Below are positions 6,254 through 7,264 of a stretch of DNA of 7,264 nt, piece by piece (within the stretch, counting starts at the first letter, position 1; every line of letters begins with the position of its first letter). The notes beneath the pieces are model-generated. The model worked only from the letters and a program-made list of their open reading frames with translations, was not told where the DNA came from and did not search any database. Origin of the DNA: Paracoccaceae bacterium (GTDB lineage: Bacteria; Pseudomonadota; Alphaproteobacteria; Rhodobacterales; Rhodobacteraceae); the NCBI GenBank assembly GCA_004566265.1, contig SPLB01000300.1, positions 1-7,264 of the forward strand, in the 5' to 3' direction. Both the position numbers and the translations under genes were made by a program.

Positions 6254-6258
6254 GTCAT

Positions 6259-7264
6259 TTAGCTGTGGATCGCGCCGTCGCCGAGGGCGAGTGCCGCTTC
6301 ACGCACCGCCTCAGAGAACGTCGGGTGGGCGTGACAGGTCAGGGCGATGTCCTCGGAAGAGGCACCAAACTCCATGCCAACGCAGATCTCGTGGATCAGG
6401 TCACCCGCTGCCGGGCCAATGATCGCAGCCCCCAAAACGCGGTCGGTTTCCGCATCGGCAATCAGCTTCACAAAGCCATCGCCCTGCCCCACGGCCTTTG
6501 CGCGGCCATTGCCCATGAAGTTGAACTTGCCAACCTTAATTTTGCGACCTTCGGCCTTGAGCGCGTCCTCGGTGGCGCCAACGGTGGCGACTTCGGGGGT
6601 GGTGTAGACAACGCCCGGAATGACGCCGTAGTTGACGTGACCATGTTTGCCCGCGATGACCTCGGCAGCGGCCATGCCTTCGTCTTCGGCTTTGTGCGCC
6701 AGCATCGGGCCTTCGATCACATCGCCAATGGCATAGATGCCGGGAACATTGGTCTGCCATTTTGCGTTGACCGCGATTTGTCCGCGCTGGGTCATTTCAA
6801 CGCCAAGAGCCTCCAGACCCAGCCCTTCGGCATAGGGTTTACGGCCCGTGGCCACCAGAACCACATCCGCGTCAAGGACCTCTTCGGTATCCGGTGTCTT
6901 TTTCAGCGCGTATTTCACTTTGGCTTTGGTTTTGCTGGCGTCCACACCCTGAACTGCGGCCCCCATGAGAAACTTCAGACCCTGCTTTTCAAGAATCCGC
7001 TTGAAGGTGCGCTGGACGTCCTTGTCCATGCCAGGGCAGACCGCGTCCATGTATTCAACGACGGTCACGTCCGAGCCCAGTCGGGCATAGACAGAGCCCA
7101 GCTCCAGACCGATGACGCCTGCGCCGATGACAGTCATTTTCTTTGGCACTTTGGGCAGTTCCAGCGCGCCGGTGCTGTCGACCACAACGCCGCCTGCATT
7201 GTCCACGGTCACGCCGGGCAGGGCCGACGGCACAGAGCCGGACGCAATGATTATGTTTTTGGTC
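6259..7264 (-). CDS. lpdA: Dihydrolipoyl dehydrogenase (E3), N-terminus beyond the window
   Basis: The flavoprotein E3 subunit reoxidises the dihydrolipoyl group of 2-oxoacid dehydrogenase complexes and passes electrons to NAD+. The visible 334 residues, open to the right edge and ending at TAA (6259-6261), are the C-terminal part of a protein usually about 465 long. Seen in order: KNIIIASGS (family usually ATGS), the NAD-binding [11 protein letters not shown] (visible 47-57) followed by VTVVEY with its acidic residue, an ATGRKPY segment, the second FAD-contacting VPGIYAIGD, and the dimer-domain active site HAHPTFSE (His and Glu at 6310-6327). The redox CxxxxC disulfide and first FAD motif lie outside the window. 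The GTG at 7233 is internal, not the start. An E3 of the 2-oxoglutarate dehydrogenase type, with odhA/odhB upstream, is my inference from sequence style; the neighbours are not visible. Confidence 0.95.
   Translation of the reverse strand, partial: TKNIIIASGSVPSALPGVTVDNAGGVVVDSTGALELPKVPKKMTVIGAGVIGLELGSVYARLGSDVTVVEYMDAVCPGMDKDVQRTFKRILEKQGLKFLMGAAVQGVDASKTKAKVKYALKKTPDTEEVLDADVVLVATGRKPYAEGLGLEALGVEMTQRGQIAVNAKWQTNVPGIYAIGDVIEGPMLAHKAEDEGMAAAEVIAGKHGHVNYGVIPGVVYTTPEVATVGATEDALKAEGRKIKVGKFNFMGNGRAKAVGQGDGFVKLIADAETDRVLGAAIIGPAAGDLIHEICVGMEFGASSEDIALTCHAHPTFSEAVREAALALGDGAIHS

Larger units (their letters stand above)
5786..6258. other. Intergenic region between convergent flavoprotein and lpdA genes
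   Basis: These 473 bases carry no intact gene I can support. The flavoprotein stop is followed by a T-run (5787-5792) with no real stem before it, so the operon has no obvious terminator here and may read through to the hairpin at 6219-6253. Bases 5786-5900 show nothing beyond a GTCGCGAC palindrome (5799-5806). From 5903 on there are two perfect 7-bp hairpins, a TGA-interrupted minus-strand reading frame (5909-6202) and the lpdA terminator. Base composition is visibly less GC-biased than in the flanking genes between about 5940 and 6220. Apparent ORFs of 78-101 codons here lack family-like sequence or a start signal. Confidence 0.6.

Overview
The window reads as ordinary chromosomal DNA of an alphaproteobacterium, most likely a Rhodobacterales (Roseobacter-group) species. 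The coding regions look fairly GC-rich. The gene order TIGR02302/DUF4175 protein, MJ0042-type zinc-ribbon membrane protein, ftsE, ftsX and a PlsC-family acyltransferase is one I recognise from that order; I could not run a search to confirm this.

Layout. Bases 2-1732 (+) hold the C-terminal 576 codons of a large TIGR02302/DUF4175 protein whose start lies left of the window. A short hairpin with a T-run (1742-1767) ends it. A convergent gene at 1780-2637 (-) encodes a 285-residue protein with an N-terminal zinc ribbon, a long acidic, proline-rich linker and one membrane helix. A 239-base divergent spacer (2638-2876) separates it from a tight + strand operon: ftsE, ftsX, a PlsC-type acyltransferase and a PPOX-type FMN flavoprotein. 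The first two junctions overlap by 4 bases and the last by about 23. The 473-base gap at 5786-6258 has no intact gene I can defend. On its minus strand it does carry what looks like a small secreted-protein gene broken by an in-frame TGA. The gap ends in a strong 15-bp bidirectional terminator. The right edge (6259-7264, -) is the C-terminal 334 residues of a dihydrolipoyl dehydrogenase (E3), truncated by the window.

Function. FtsE and FtsX form the divisome ABC-type complex that couples ATP hydrolysis to periplasmic cell-wall hydrolysis. The acyltransferase makes phosphatidic acid for membrane lipid synthesis, so the operon links envelope growth to division. The flavoprotein is translationally coupled to it, with unknown role. 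The zinc-ribbon membrane protein and the TIGR02302 protein are uncharacterised envelope-associated proteins. The E3 gene belongs to central 2-oxoacid metabolism and is unrelated to the division cluster.

I found no mobile element, CRISPR array, tRNA or rRNA, and no clear novel multi-gene system. The items most worth a second look are the TGA-interrupted secreted ORF at 5909-6202 with its adjoining hairpins, the altered motif III in the acyltransferase, and the flavoprotein coupled to the ftsEX operon.
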